64,000 nucleotides of DNA, taken from NCBI GenBank assembly GCA_963752745.1, contig CAVWAK010000034.1, forward strand, positions 1-64,000, read 5' to 3'. Both the position numbers and the translations under genes were made by a program. This stretch comes from Thiogranum sp963752745 (GTDB lineage Bacteria; Pseudomonadota; Gammaproteobacteria; DSM-19610). A model generated the notes under the pieces. The model was not told the origin of the DNA. It did no database searches and saw only the letters and a list, made by a program, of their open reading frames with translations. Below, piece after piece: positions 33,295-41,345 of the stretch (its first letter is position 1; each line of letters begins with the position of its first letter).

Positions 33295-33711
33295 ATGCAG
33301 GCGCGCGTAAAGTGGGTCCAGGACGCAACTTTTATCGGCGAGTCTGGCAGCGGCCATGCCGTGGTGATGGATGGCCCTCCGGATCATGGGGGACGGAATC
33401 TTGGCGTCAGGCCTATGGAAATGCTGCTTTTGGGCATGGGCGGCTGCACTGCTTTTGACGTTGTACACATTCTGAAGAAATCCCGTCAGCCGGTGACCGA
33501 TGTGGTGACCGAGATTGAAGCCGAACGTGCCGACGAGGAACCCAAGATATTCACCAAAATTCATGTGCATTTTATCGTCACAGGTAATGGCCTGGATGAG
33601 AAGCGCGTGAGCCGTGCTGTGTCGTTGTCCGCCGACAAATATTGTTCGGCTTCCATTATGCTTGCTAAAACCGCCGATATCAGCCACGACTACGAAATTC
33701 GGGAAGCCTGA
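33295..33711 (+). CDS. OsmC-family protein
   Basis: A 138-residue OsmC/Ohr-fold protein. The two redox cysteines are in LLLGMGGCTAFDVV and LSADKYCSASIM, the pattern of OsmC-type thiol peroxidases (and the YhfA subgroup that sits beside crp in many gammaproteobacteria). It has no signal peptide. GGAGTGAGCT precedes ATG 33295. The stop overlaps the next gene by one base (TGATG). The substrate, perhaps an organic hydroperoxide, is inferred from family. Confidence 0.88.
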   Translation: MQARVKWVQDATFIGESGSGHAVVMDGPPDHGGRNLGVRPMEMLLLGMGGCTAFDVVHILKKSRQPVTDVVTEIEAERADEEPKIFTKIHVHFIVTGNGLDEKRVSRAVSLSADKYCSASIMLAKTADISHDYEIREA

Positions 33712-34106
33712 TGCAGCGTCCGGCGCCCACCGCAGGTATGCGGCATATCGCTCTTAACGTACAGGATCTGGAGGCCGCAGAACATTTCTATGTGAGCTTG
33801 TTGGGTATGGAGATCGAGTGGCGCCCTGATGTAGATAATGTATACCTGACGTCAGGCAACGACAATCTGGCGCTGCACCGGTCAATGCATGGCGGCGACA
33901 GTGGTGCACAGCTGCTGGACCATATTGGCTTTATTCTCAAAACGCCTGATGACGTTGATGCCTGGTATCGGTTCCTGAAGGCAAATGATGTTGAAATGAA
34001 GTCAGAGCCGCGCACTCATCGCGATGGGGCGCGCAGTTTTTACTGTGTAGGTCCAGAGAGCGTAATCGTGCAAATGATTTATCATCCGCCGATCGCGGCT
34101 TGTTGA
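33711..34106 (+). CDS. VOC-superfamily (glyoxalase-like) protein
   Basis: A 131-residue protein of the vicinal-oxygen-chelate fold. MRHIALNVQDLEAAEHFYVSLLGMEIEW is the first beta-alpha-beta-beta-beta module, and LLDHIGFILKTPDDVDAWYRF the second. The metal ligands H12 and H68 (DHIGF), and a late Glu (GPESVIVQ), are plausible, so it could bind a metal. Reactions in this family range from glyoxalase to extradiol cleavage and none can be assigned. It is coupled to osmC by overlap. Confidence 0.8.
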   Translation: MQRPAPTAGMRHIALNVQDLEAAEHFYVSLLGMEIEWRPDVDNVYLTSGNDNLALHRSMHGGDSGAQLLDHIGFILKTPDDVDAWYRFLKANDVEMKSEPRTHRDGARSFYCVGPESVIVQMIYHPPIAAC

Positions 34107-34206
34107 AATTCCGATTAACCGCCAGAGGCTTCAGGGTTAGAATGCCTGCCAGGCAAAGGCGATATTAACTTTTTGGTTTTCCTGCCCTCCCGGCGAATTA
34201 AAGTCT

Positions 34207-35001
34207 ATGAAAAAACTTAAACTGGAAGGTTTCAATAATCTTACCAAGACGCTGAGCTTCAATATTTACGATATAACTTATGCAGAGACCGCGGCACAAC
34301 GACGCGAGTATATTGAGTATATCGATGAGGAATATAACGCTAAACGGCTCACCCAGATCCTCACTGATGTCTGTAATATCATTGGCGCGAGCATTCTGAA
34401 TATTGCGCACCAGGACTACGATCCTCAGGGTGCCAGCGTCACTATGCTGATTGCCGAAGAGGAAGTTGGCTCACCGGACATATCCAACACGGCCCAGCCT
34501 GGTCCATTGCCGGACGCAGTAGTTGGGCATCTGGACAAGAGTCATGTGACGGTGCATACCTATCCGGAGAGCCACCCGGACAATGGCGTGAGTACTTTTC
34601 GTGCTGATATTGACGTTTCAACCTGTGGTGTTGTTTCGCCGTTGAAGGCATTGAATTACCTGATTCACTCGTTCGAGTCAGACATCGTGATCATGGACTA
34701 CCGGGTCCGGGGGTTTACCCGCGATGTGCGTGGCCGCAAACATTTTATCGATCACAAGATCAATTCGATTCAGAATTTTCTTTCCAGGGACACGCGAGAG
34801 CGCTATCAGATGATTGATGTCAACGTGTACCAGGAAAATATTTTTCATACCAAAATGCGACTCAAGAACCTGTCGCTTGATGACTATTTGTTTGGCGGCG
34901 GCAAGGAGACACTGACTCTCACGGAACAGCGCAGAGTCAGTAAACAGGTGGAGCATGAGATTATGGAAATATTTTCTGGCCGCAATGTGCCGCGGCGTTA
35001 G
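34207..35001 (+). CDS. speD: S-adenosylmethionine decarboxylase proenzyme
   Basis: A 264-residue E. coli-type (class 1A) SpeD, the same length as in E. coli. It decarboxylates S-adenosylmethionine to give the aminopropyl donor for spermidine. Self-cleavage occurs before S112 in LDKSHVTVHTYPE, making the pyruvoyl cofactor. NIYDITYAETAAQRREYIEYIDEEYNA and VDVSTCGVVSPLKALNYLIHSFESD-type segments match the family (the catalytic Cys is in STCGVVSP). speE is not adjacent. The start is ATG 34207. Confidence 0.95.
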   Translation: MKKLKLEGFNNLTKTLSFNIYDITYAETAAQRREYIEYIDEEYNAKRLTQILTDVCNIIGASILNIAHQDYDPQGASVTMLIAEEEVGSPDISNTAQPGPLPDAVVGHLDKSHVTVHTYPESHPDNGVSTFRADIDVSTCGVVSPLKALNYLIHSFESDIVIMDYRVRGFTRDVRGRKHFIDHKINSIQNFLSRDTRERYQMIDVNVYQENIFHTKMRLKNLSLDDYLFGGGKETLTLTEQRRVSKQVEHEIMEIFSGRNVPRR

Positions 35002-35021
35002 GTTTGATACTGGATGGCGCT

Positions 35022-35690
35022 GTGCGGAAGTTAAGGCGATTGTTCTTGCTGTTCGCGATGGCAATGCTGCTTGTTGCCTGTGCTTCGTTAAGCGGTAGGG
35101 CGCCGGAAATCACGGGCTCCGGTCATAAGACGGCCAGTACCTTCTTTTTCGAATGCGAAGACCGGTCCAGTTTTGTTGCCCGGGCTGAGGACGGGCATGT
35201 GTGGCTGTTTCTGGAGGATGTGACAGTCAATCTACCGCGGCGCCCCTCGGCGTCGGGGGAGAAGTATCAAAGTACTGAATACCTCTTCTGGAACAAGGGC
35301 AGCGGGGCGCTGCTGGAAACTACCGGCGGGAAGCGCCGGCAGTGTGCAAACAACCCGGCAAGAGCCATTTGGGAAGCGGCCAGGCTGAACGGTGTGGATT
35401 TCAGGGCGGTGGGTAATGAGCCGGGGTGGTCACTGGAGCTTGGTGAGGATTTGCTGGCGCTGGAAACCGATTACGGCGCTTCACGCTATGAGTTTCGGAC
35501 CCCGCAGGCCGATGTTAATGTGGACGCGAAGCTGACGCGATATCAGGTTACCGAGAACGGGCAGAAGCTCTTGCTGGAGCTAAAAGGTCAACGGTGCACG
35601 GACACGATGAGCGGGGAGACATTTCCGACGCGAGTCAGCGCGACTCTGAACGGGCGGGTTTTACGCGGCTGTGGCCGTGCCCTGCACTGA
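35022..35690 (+). CDS. Lipoprotein with MliC-like and META-like domains
   Basis: A 222-residue outer-membrane or inner-membrane lipoprotein. The lipobox LLVAC follows a hydrophobic signal segment (RRLFLLFAMAMLLVAC). An MliC-like domain (membrane-bound lysozyme-inhibitor type, TFFFECEDRSSFVARAEDG) comes first, then a COG3650-like part with FRAVGNEPGWSLELG. The start is uncertain: GTG 35022 gives a compact signal peptide, TTG 35004 is possible. It follows speD by 20 bases. The lysozyme-inhibitor role is inferred from domain resemblance only. Confidence 0.75.
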   Translation: MRKLRRLFLLFAMAMLLVACASLSGRAPEITGSGHKTASTFFFECEDRSSFVARAEDGHVWLFLEDVTVNLPRRPSASGEKYQSTEYLFWNKGSGALLETTGGKRRQCANNPARAIWEAARLNGVDFRAVGNEPGWSLELGEDLLALETDYGASRYEFRTPQADVNVDAKLTRYQVTENGQKLLLELKGQRCTDTMSGETFPTRVSATLNGRVLRGCGRALH

Positions 35691-35746
35691 GCGCATTGTT
35701 GTAACGGTCAGTTGAATCCGGGCCTCAATTTGCGCACACTGTCTCG

Positions 35747-36391
35747 ATGAGAAACCGCAGCTACAGTCCAATTGACCACCTGATTGTGAATTTTGACCAG
35801 GCCTTGCGCACGCTGGCTGGCCGCCCTCTGGTGACAGGCCGTCCCAACCCCGCCGATGATCGTGAAGAAGCAGAACTCAGTGAGGCAGAGAAGGCTGAAT
35901 CTGCTCGCCTCATGCGTGTCAATCATGCCGGTGAAGTGGCGGCGCAGGCGCTCTACCAGGGGCAGGCGCTGACGGCGCGCCTCGAGAATGTCCGGGACCG
36001 CATGGAGCGTGCTGCTGAAGAAGAAAATGACCATCTCGACTGGTGTGAAAAACGCATTAATGAGTTGAATGGACATGTCAGTTACCTGAATCCACTCTGG
36101 TATGCGGGTTCTTTCGCCATCGGTGCTGTTGCAGGCGTCCTTGGCGACAAGTGGAGTCTGGGTTTTGTGGCCGAGACCGAGAAGCAGGTCATTAAACATC
36201 TTGATGGCCATCTGCAGACTTTGTCTGCCAGCGATCAGAAGAGCCGTGCAATCATCGAGCAGATGAAAATAGATGAGGCCCATCACGGTGCCGAAGCCAA
36301 ACGTGCCGGGGGTGTCGAGTTGCCACAGCCGGCAAAAGAGTTAATGAAAGTCGTGTCAAAGGTCATGACCGGTAGCGCTTACTGGCTTTAG
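35747..36391 (+). CDS. coq7: 3-demethoxyubiquinol hydroxylase
   Basis: A 214-residue Coq7/Cat5-type di-iron monooxygenase of ubiquinone biosynthesis. The iron ligands are in MRVNHAGEVAAQ, EEENDHLDW and KIDEAHHGAEA. The helix FAIGAVAGVLGDKWSLGFVAETE is hydrophobic and contacts the membrane. It hydroxylates the C6 position of the quinol ring using O2, so the host makes ubiquinone by the aerobic route. speD-coq7 proximity is conserved in Pseudomonas. The gene starts 56 bases after the lipoprotein stop and is followed by a carbonic anhydrase. Confidence 0.96.
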   Translation: MRNRSYSPIDHLIVNFDQALRTLAGRPLVTGRPNPADDREEAELSEAEKAESARLMRVNHAGEVAAQALYQGQALTARLENVRDRMERAAEEENDHLDWCEKRINELNGHVSYLNPLWYAGSFAIGAVAGVLGDKWSLGFVAETEKQVIKHLDGHLQTLSASDQKSRAIIEQMKIDEAHHGAEAKRAGGVELPQPAKELMKVVSKVMTGSAYWL

Positions 36392-36400
36392 AGCGCAGAC

Positions 36401-36928
36401 ATGTCTATTCGCCGTTTTGAAGGGTATTCGCCCGCTATTCATCCCAGTGCCTATATTGACGAGCAAGCCATGGTCGGTGGCCAGGTGACGATTGGTGCTG
36501 AAAGCTCTGTCTGGCCAATGTGTGTGTTGCGAGGTGATATCAATAGCATCGTAGTTGGTGAGCGCACCAATATTCAGGATGGCTCGGTGCTGCATGTAAC
36601 TCACGATAGCGAGTTTGCCGAGGGTGGTATGCCGCTGCTGGTTGGTAGCGATGTCACGGTCGGGCATAAAGTGATTTTGCACGCGTGTACGATAGAAGAC
36701 CTGTGTCTGATCGGTATGGGTTCAGTGGTGCTGGATGGTGCACTGGTTCGCAGCGGAGCAATGATCGGCGCGGGTTCGCTGGTGCCGCCAAACAAGGACC
36801 TGGAGGGCGGCTATCTCTATGTCGGCTCGCCGGTGAAGAGAGTGCGCGAACTCACTGAAAAGGAGCGGCGCTTCCTGAAGTATTCGGCAGAACACTATGC
36901 CAGATTGAAAGACCGACATCGTAGCTGA
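36401..36928 (+). CDS. Gamma-class carbonic anhydrase family protein
   Basis: A 175-residue left-handed beta-helix protein. Hexapeptide repeats run from residue 25 to 130 (VGGQVTIGAESSVWPMCVLRG, ISIVVGERTNIQDGSVLHV-type turns). The zinc ligands of the YrdA/CamH group are in VTHDSE and GHKVILHACT. These proteins are trimers; some hydrate CO2, others do not. In a CO2-fixing or CO2-exposed organism this is fitting but unproven. A strong terminator follows nine bases later. Confidence 0.88.
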   Translation: MSIRRFEGYSPAIHPSAYIDEQAMVGGQVTIGAESSVWPMCVLRGDINSIVVGERTNIQDGSVLHVTHDSEFAEGGMPLLVGSDVTVGHKVILHACTIEDLCLIGMGSVVLDGALVRSGAMIGAGSLVPPNKDLEGGYLYVGSPVKRVRELTEKERRFLKYSAEHYARLKDRHRS

Positions 36929-36934
36929 TATAAA

Positions 36935-36961
36935 AAAGGCGAAGGGGTTGCCTTCGCCTTT
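36935..36961. terminator. Bidirectional Rho-independent terminator
   Basis: AAAGGCGAAGG and CCTTCGCCTTT form an eleven-base stem with a five-base loop, preceded by A's and ending in TTT. It ends the speD-coq7-carbonic-anhydrase unit and is 26 bases beyond the convergent rho stop. Confidence 0.9.
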
Positions 36962-36986
36962 CCAGGCAAATGCCGGGCTACCTGAT

Positions 36987-38240
36987 TCAGCGTTTCATTG
37001 AATCAAAAAACTCATTGTTGGTCTTGGTACCCTTGAGACGGTCCAGCAGGAATTCCATAGCTGCGAGATCTTCCATTGGGTGCAATAACTTTCTCAGAAT
37101 CCACACTTTCTGAAGTTCGTCGGGCTTGGTCAGCAGTTCCTCACGGCGAGTGCCGGAACGGTTGATGTTGATCGACGGGAAGACGCGCTTTTCAGCAATC
37201 TTGCGGTCCAGGTGAATCTCCATGTTGCCGGTTCCCTTGAACTCCTCGTAGATAACATCATCCATGCGTGAGCCGGTATCGACCAGCGCAGTGGCAATGA
37301 TTGTCAGCGAGCCACCTTCTTCGATGTTACGTGCAGCACCGAAGAAGCGTTTCGGACGGTGCAGTGCGTTGGCATCTACACCACCTGTCAGTACCTTGCC
37401 TGAGGAAGGTACAACCGTGTTGTAGGCGCGGCCGAGGCGGGTAATGGAGTCCAGCAGGATGACTACGTCGTGCTTGTGTTCAACCAGCCGCTTGGCTTTC
37501 TCGATAACCATTTCGGCAACCTGGACGTGACGACTGGCCGGCTCGTCGAATGTGGATGACACCACTTCGCCGCGCACTGAGCGTGACATTTCTGTCACTT
37601 CTTCAGGGCGTTCGTCAATCAGCAGGACAATGAGATAACACTCTGGGTGATTGGCGCTAATCGACTGTGCCACGTTCTGCAGCAGCATGGTCTTGCCGGC
37701 CTTCGGTGGTGAGACGATGAGGCCGCGCTGGCCTTTGCCGATGGGCGAGGCCAGATCGATTACGCGTGCCGTAATGTCTTCCGTGCTGCCATTGCCTATC
37801 TCCAGAGTCATGCGCTCATTGGGATGCAATGGAGTGAGGTTTTCGAAAAGCACCTTGCTCTTGGCATTTTCGGGCTTGTCGAAATTAATCTCGTTAACCT
37901 TGAGCAACGCAAAGTAACGCTCCCCTTCTTTTGGAGGACGGATTTTGCCGGATACGGTGTCCCCGGTGCGCAGGCTAAAGCGGCGTATCTGGCTGGGGGA
38001 AACGTAGATGTCGTCGGGGCCGGCAAGGTAAGAGCTGTCTGCCGAGCGTAGAAATCCAAAGCCGTCCTGCAGGATTTCCAGCACACCGTCACCGAAAATG
38101 TCTTCACCGCTCTTGGCGTGGGATTTGAGGATTGAAAATACGACGTCCTGCTTGCGAGATCGAGCGCCTTCAATGCCCATATCCCGGGCAATATTGATCA
38201 ATTCGGATGCCGGTTTTTGTTTCAGTTCGGTCAGATTCAT
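36987..38240 (-). CDS. rho: Transcription termination factor Rho
   Basis: A 417-residue hexameric RNA helicase that ends transcription. Features: the N-terminal Rho domain (MNLTELKQKPASELINIARD), the RNA-binding cold-shock-like fold (DGFGFLRSADSSYLAGPDDIYVSPSQIRRF), Walker A near PPKAGKTMLLQ, the Q-loop region and LDSITRLGRAYN for the R-loop, and EFLLDRLKGTKTNNEFFDSM at the end. The length agrees with E. coli Rho (419). It lies near trxA, as in many gammaproteobacteria. Confidence 0.98.
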   Translation of the reverse strand: MNLTELKQKPASELINIARDMGIEGARSRKQDVVFSILKSHAKSGEDIFGDGVLEILQDGFGFLRSADSSYLAGPDDIYVSPSQIRRFSLRTGDTVSGKIRPPKEGERYFALLKVNEINFDKPENAKSKVLFENLTPLHPNERMTLEIGNGSTEDITARVIDLASPIGKGQRGLIVSPPKAGKTMLLQNVAQSISANHPECYLIVLLIDERPEEVTEMSRSVRGEVVSSTFDEPASRHVQVAEMVIEKAKRLVEHKHDVVILLDSITRLGRAYNTVVPSSGKVLTGGVDANALHRPKRFFGAARNIEEGGSLTIIATALVDTGSRMDDVIYEEFKGTGNMEIHLDRKIAEKRVFPSININRSGTRREELLTKPDELQKVWILRKLLHPMEDLAAMEFLLDRLKGTKTNNEFFDSMKR

Positions 38241-38389
38241 AAGCTTTTAGTGTCGTTAAGGTTATAGGAAACGGCGCCACCAGGCGGCGGCGGTTCGGGG
38301 TGCGGTGCTATTGCAGCAGCGCATGTCAGTTTATCAGTGCAGAATCGCTCTCTGCCTCCTGAATAAGCGGTCTGCCATCGGACAGGCTG

Positions 38390-38716
38390 CTAAATGTTGG
38401 TATCAATAAAGGCTGTCAATTGTGACTTGGACAGCGCACCCACCTTGGTGGCTTCTACATTGCCGTCTTTGAACAACATCAGAGTGGGGATGCCGCGGAT
38501 GCCATATTTCGGTGGCGTCTGCGGGTTTTCATCAATGTTCAGTTTGGCGACCTTGATTTTGCCCTGATACTCGGCAGCAATCTCGGTCAGTATGGGAGCG
38601 ATCATTTTGCAGGGGCCGCACCATTCGGCCCAGTAATCGACCAGCACCGGTTCGTTGGATTCCAGTACTTCATTTTGAAAAGAGTCATCGGTTAAATAAA
38701 CGATCGTATCGCTCAC
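38390..38716 (-). CDS. trxA: Thioredoxin 1
   Basis: A 108-residue thioredoxin with WCGPC at residues 32-36 (C33 and C36), the cis-Pro in RGIPTLMLF, and the standard DNIVYLTDDSF-like N-terminus. It reduces disulfides in the cytoplasm, including ribonucleotide reductase. GTG 38716 is chosen: it is preceded by CAGGAGG and matches the family length; the longer frame to 38860 is not. trxA and rho are consecutive on the minus strand, while rhlB diverges on the other side. Confidence 0.96.
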   Translation of the reverse strand: MSDTIVYLTDDSFQNEVLESNEPVLVDYWAEWCGPCKMIAPILTEIAAEYQGKIKVAKLNIDENPQTPPKYGIRGIPTLMLFKDGNVEATKVGALSKSQLTAFIDTNI

Positions 38717-38949
38717 GCTTTGGGCCTCCTGACCACATTGACTGAATACTGTTTGATTCAAAAACGGGAATGTTGGATTTAAATTGGGGGTCTTGTCAGA
38801 CGGAACCGCTTTACTTCCAATTCTCTGTTGGCCGGATGCTATCTGACCCGTGGACGACAAAGCAGTGGGCTAATTTCAGCCCAAAAAGGCTCGGAATGCA
38901 AGTCCTAAAGCTGAGATAAATATACATAAATTCGTTATGCTTAACAGTT

Positions 38950-40242
38950 ATGGATAATAAACCGATAACAAATTGCACATTTGACAGCTTTAATCTGCCG
39001 GATTCTATCGCTCAAGGTATTGAGGAAGCAGGGTTTTTAGCCTGCACCCCCATACAGGAAAAGACTTTGCCTCTTACGCTTGAAGGCAAGGATGTGGCGG
39101 GTCAGGCTCAAACCGGAACGGGCAAAACAGCCGCTTTTCTGGTTGCCGTCTTTAATCATTTGCTGCGTAACCCGGCCGATGACAAGCGTAAACAGAGCCA
39201 GGTGAGGGCATTAATTCTTGCTCCGACCCGTGAACTGGCGATACAGATTCATCGCGATGCGACCAAACTCGGGCAGCACACCGGTCTGGTGCTGGGGTTA
39301 GCCTACGGCGGCACAGACTACGACAAGCAGCGCCAGCAACTGGTCGATGGTGTGGATATTCTGATTGGTACGCCGGGCCGCATAATCGATTACTTCAAAC
39401 AGCATGTATTCGACCTGCGTGCCGCACAGGCGGTGGTGCTGGATGAAGCGGATCGGATGTTTGACCTGGGTTTTATCAAGGACGTGCGCTACCTGTTGCG
39501 ACGCTGCCCACCGCCAGAGCAGCGCCTGGGATTGCTGTTTTCGGCCACCATGTCACTGCGCGTGAACGAACTGGCCTATGAGCATATGAATAATCCCCAG
39601 CATGTTCAGGTCGAACCGGAACAGGTCACGGCGCGCCACGTGCGCCAGGCGCTCTACCATACGGCTAACGAGGACAAGATCCCGCTGCTGCTTGGCCTGA
39701 TGAAGCGAATCGATGCCAAGCGCAGTATTGTGTTTGTTAATACCAAGAGGGATGCCGAAAAAGTCTGGAGTTACCTGGAGGGTAACGGCTTCAGTTCGGC
39801 CATTCTCTCCGGTGATGTGCCTCAGAAGAAGCGTCAAACCTTGTTGAAGCGTTTTCAGGATGGCGAGTTGGCCATCCTGGTGGCTACTGATGTGGCAGCC
39901 CGGGGTTTGCATATTCCGGATGTAAGCCATGTTTTCAACTATGACCTGCCGCAGGATGCCGAAGACTATGTCCACCGTATCGGTCGCACAGCACGTCTGG
40001 GCGCCGAGGGTGACGCGATCAGCTTCGCCTGCGAACGATTTGTCTACTCCCTGCCAGAGATTGAGGAATATATTGGTGAGTCTATCCCCGTTGAGCCGGT
40101 CACAGATGACTTGATGGTCAAGCCCAAGCCGCCGGTAGCACGTCCAAAGCGGGAGGGACCGCCCAGGAGAGGCTCTGGAGGTGGAGGGCAGCGCGGGGGC
40201 GGTTCACGCGGTGGCCCCAGGAGACGTCAGTCGACCTCTTGA
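38950..40242 (+). CDS. rhlB: DEAD-box RNA helicase RhlB
   Basis: A 430-residue DEAD-box helicase. Q motif (TPIQEKTLPL), Walker A AQTGTGKT, DEAD at VVLDEADRMFDLGFIKDVRYLLRRCP (the RhlB-type continuation), SAT, ARGLHIPDV and HRIGRTARLG are all present. The C-terminus is Arg/Gly-rich (RRGSGGGGQRGGGSRGGPRRR). RhlB is the degradosome helicase in enterobacteria. It diverges from trxA, the same neighbours as in E. coli. The Gly/Arg tail is longer than in the E. coli protein. Confidence 0.95.
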   Translation: MDNKPITNCTFDSFNLPDSIAQGIEEAGFLACTPIQEKTLPLTLEGKDVAGQAQTGTGKTAAFLVAVFNHLLRNPADDKRKQSQVRALILAPTRELAIQIHRDATKLGQHTGLVLGLAYGGTDYDKQRQQLVDGVDILIGTPGRIIDYFKQHVFDLRAAQAVVLDEADRMFDLGFIKDVRYLLRRCPPPEQRLGLLFSATMSLRVNELAYEHMNNPQHVQVEPEQVTARHVRQALYHTANEDKIPLLLGLMKRIDAKRSIVFVNTKRDAEKVWSYLEGNGFSSAILSGDVPQKKRQTLLKRFQDGELAILVATDVAARGLHIPDVSHVFNYDLPQDAEDYVHRIGRTARLGAEGDAISFACERFVYSLPEIEEYIGESIPVEPVTDDLMVKPKPPVARPKREGPPRRGSGGGGQRGGGSRGGPRRRQSTS

Positions 40243-40409
40243 GATGCCTGTCGGGCAGGAGTGTGGAACAGACGGGCGACGCCGCGGTCAAAATGGGCTA
40301 GAATAACAACATTCAACAAATTAATAGATTAGCTTCAGGCGTTTAAGTTATTTGCCAGGCAGCCGCGTTTAGTGGTTCAGGGACATAGTGAATTTAGATA
40401 ATTGTATCC

Positions 40410-41315
40410 ATGGTCAGTCTTGCCTTACCACAATCTGCGTTGCAGAACTGGCTGCAGCCAGAGCGCAGCGGACAGCTTGCCAAGCTGGTAAACCTGCTGC
40501 TGGTTATCTGGCTGGCATGGCTTCTGGCTCGTCTGAGCTGGTTTATACTGCCCGAACCGGAAGTTGAGCCTATCCCCCAGTCTGCTGTCGTAGCAGCGCC
40601 GGTGCAGCGCCAACAGGCGCGTATTGACGAGCGCCAGATTGCCTCATGGCATCTGTTCGGTGTTGCCGGCGAGGAAAAGCCCGTTAAGGTGGTGGTAGCG
40701 GACGCTCCGGAAACCCGTCTGAAGTTGACTTTGCGAGGGCTGTTCGCCAGCGATGACAGCGCCGGTGGACGCGCCATCATTGGTGATCCCAAAGGCAAAG
40801 AAGAATCGTATGCTGTGGGAGACCCGGTGCCGGGTGGGGCCAAACTTTCTGAAATTTATCCTGACAGGGTAATACTGGAACGCAACGGCCGCTATGAGAC
40901 CCTGCGTTTGCCGAAAGACCGCTCCAGCGCGAGTAGCCGTGCCGGAAGAACAGCTGCCAGTACCTCAACAGGTGGTTCAGGTGCCGGACAGGCTGCAGCT
41001 TTCACGAAATACCGTAACGAGATTAAGCAAAACCCGGCGGCGTTTTTGAATTATGTACGAGCTACCCCGGCACGCAAAAATGGAAAATTTATCGGCTTCC
41101 GCTTGCAGGCCGGTAAAAAGCGTGGTGCGCTGAAAGAACTGGGCCTCGAGCCAGGAGATATTGTGACCTCTATCAATAGCGTAAAGATTGATTCGCCGGC
41201 CAAGGGTATGAAAGCCATGCAAGCCCTGGGCGAGGGTGAAAGCGTCAATGTGACTTTGCTGCGCGGCGGGCAGGAAGTTTCGAAAAGTCTGACTTTGCCG
41301 TCAGCCGCCGAATAA
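40410..41315 (+). CDS. gspC: Type II secretion protein GspC
   Basis: A 301-residue inner-membrane protein of the type II secretion system. One membrane span lies at about 24-43 (LAKLVNLLLVIWLAWLLARL). The periplasmic HR domain (ASWHLFGVAGEEKP, TLRGLFASDD) binds the secretin GspD. A C-terminal PDZ-like domain (GFRLQAGKKRGALKELGLEPGD, about 225-300) follows. It is the first gene of gspCDEF; gspD starts 30 bases later. The start is ATG 40410 with a weak ribosome site. Confidence 0.92.
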   Translation: MVSLALPQSALQNWLQPERSGQLAKLVNLLLVIWLAWLLARLSWFILPEPEVEPIPQSAVVAAPVQRQQARIDERQIASWHLFGVAGEEKPVKVVVADAPETRLKLTLRGLFASDDSAGGRAIIGDPKGKEESYAVGDPVPGGAKLSEIYPDRVILERNGRYETLRLPKDRSSASSRAGRTAASTSTGGSGAGQAAAFTKYRNEIKQNPAAFLNYVRATPARKNGKFIGFRLQAGKKRGALKELGLEPGDIVTSINSVKIDSPAKGMKAMQALGEGESVNVTLLRGGQEVSKSLTLPSAAE

Positions 41316-41345
41316 AAAGATAAGGTAGTCAGGAGTAGAAAGACA